Assembly (NCBI GenBank): GCA_000437215.1
Contig: FR898635.1
Span: forward strand, 76,499 to 82,595
Direction of reading: 5' to 3'
DNA from: Clostridium sp. CAG:440
GTDB lineage: Bacteria; Bacillota; Clostridia; TANB77; CAG-508
DNA length: 6,097 nt
In this document: positions 5,309-6,097 of the stretch, one piece after another
How positions within the stretch are numbered: position 1 is the stretch's first letter
Layout: every line of letters begins with the position of its first letter
Translations under genes and position numbers: made by a program
The notes under the pieces: model-generated
What the model saw: only the letters and a program-made list of their open reading frames with translations
Told to the model about the DNA's origin: nothing
Databases searched by the model: none

Positions 5309-6097
5309 TCATTTATTTTTAAATAATATAATTATCTGTATAATACCAAAAAATCCAAAAATAGGATATAATAAATTAACTAAATTTGAAAAACCTAATT
5401 TAGAAACTGCAACACCAGTTATACACATAATTTGCGCAATTTGTTGATAACTCTTCCTATTTTTAGTTACATTTTGCAAAAAACTTGCTCCTAAAGAAAC
5501 AGCAGTTGTAAAAATAGAAGATAAAACAATAATTCCATATATATTTTTTAATGACGGAAATATATTCTTTACAACATACACAATTGGCATTTGAATATTT
5601 TTTATATCACCATTAATTCTTGTTAAAACTAAAAATAAAAAAATTGATAATATTAAAATTATTAATGTTGAAATTATAGAAACATATTTAAATTCTTTTT
5701 TATTATTTAAATATTTATTAATTGCAATTAATGCTGGAATTAATAAAATGCTATTATAACTTGAATAAATAATACTACTTATTAGCCAATTAAAATTATT
5801 ATATGGTATTATATTTATAAAATTAATATCTTTTAAATTTAAAATTCCAATAATTAGCATAAAAATAATTAACATCGGAGTTATAAATTCATTAACTTTT
5901 ACAAACCCATCTGTTCCAATTCTAAAAACTATATATAAAATAATGGAAATTATTATACTTCCTATTAATGAATTAATACCAATAGATTGCTGAAAATATG
6001 CTCCAAATCCTGCAATCATTATAAAAAAAGTAACAATAATAAATATATTTACAATAATATTTATTATATTTTTTATATTAAAATATTTATTTTTAGG
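5309..6097 (-). CDS. YkvI-like polytopic membrane protein (APC-superfamily type), 5' end cut by window edge
   Basis: 262 residues are visible and the frame is open to the window edge, so the true start lies outside. The Met at 6019-6017 is internal: it has no ribosome site and sits inside a helix that begins upstream. About eight hydrophobic segments can be seen (visible-residue numbering about 11-35, 42-58, 73-87, 104-126, 139-159, 187-207, 219-237, 241-259). Features matching the YkvI family are MIAGFGAYFQQSIG after the first visible helix, a polar SSYNSILLIPALIA in a helix, the short IQMPIVY before a helix, and the C-terminal LLYPIFGFFGIIQ. YkvI relatives resemble amino-acid/cation symporters, but no substrate is known and none can be inferred here. 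Roughly 80-100 N-terminal residues are probably missing, judged from usual family length. A GerAB-like spore germination transporter is a less likely alternative. The gene ends with TGA, 74 nt before the DUF5711 start. Confidence 0.75.
   Translation of the reverse strand, partial: PKNKYFNIKNIINIIVNIFIIVTFFIMIAGFGAYFQQSIGINSLIGSIIISIILYIVFRIGTDGFVKVNEFITPMLIIFMLIIGILNLKDINFINIIPYNNFNWLISSIIYSSYNSILLIPALIAINKYLNNKKEFKYVSIISTLIILILSIFLFLVLTRINGDIKNIQMPIVYVVKNIFPSLKNIYGIIVLSSIFTTAVSLGASFLQNVTKNRKSYQQIAQIMCITGVAVSKLGFSNLVNLLYPIFGFFGIIQIIILFKNK

Noticed and set aside
6017..6019. ATG as start of the YkvI-like gene
   Set aside because: The frame stays open to the window edge, the residues before it continue a hydrophobic helix, and no AGGAG-type site precedes it.
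1..6097. CRISPR array, tRNA, rRNA, insertion sequence or riboswitch
   Set aside because: No regularly spaced repeats, no cloverleaf-like CCA-ended segment, no transposase-like frame or terminal inverted repeats, and leaders are too short for riboswitches.

Overview
The window is very AT-rich (by eye roughly three quarters A+T or more) and uses the standard bacterial code: TGA ends the gene at the right edge and Trp is read from TGG. Strong AGGAG-type ribosome sites, short intergenic gaps, two TTG starts and the mix of gene families (ComEA, a D,D-carboxypeptidase, an LCP protein, CvpA, DUF5711, YkvI-like) point to a low-GC Gram-positive, most likely a Clostridia-type anaerobe. This assignment is inference; no rRNA or other marker is present.

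Layout, left to right: (1) a ComEA-type DNA-uptake protein on the minus strand, running off the left edge and missing its C-terminus; (2) a 109-nt divergent spacer with a promoter-like pair for the next gene; (3) a complete plus-strand secreted D-alanyl-D-alanine carboxypeptidase; (4) a shared terminator hairpin between convergent genes; (5) a minus-strand LCP (LytR-CpsA-Psr) protein with a LytR_C domain, a TTG start and its own extended -10 promoter; (6) a long perfect hairpin ending the upstream unit, with the LCP promoter starting one base beyond it; (7) a minus-strand pair, DUF5711 protein then CvpA, 10 nt apart, behind its own extended -10 promoter; (8) a minus-strand YkvI-like polytopic membrane protein cut by the right edge at its N-terminus.

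The common theme is the cell envelope. The carboxypeptidase trims peptidoglycan stem peptides, LCP proteins attach anionic polymers to the wall, ComEA binds DNA outside the membrane, and CvpA, DUF5711 and YkvI are membrane or membrane-anchored proteins of uncertain role. The genes do not form one operon. They lie in at least four transcription units with compact control regions, and the three promoters proposed here have nearly the same geometry (17-nt spacer, about 30 nt from the -10 to the start codon).

I see no mobile element, CRISPR array, tRNA, rRNA or riboswitch, and no clear novel multi-gene system. The least understood parts are the DUF5711-CvpA pair and the YkvI-like protein. Every stretch without a gene is shorter than about 110 nt.
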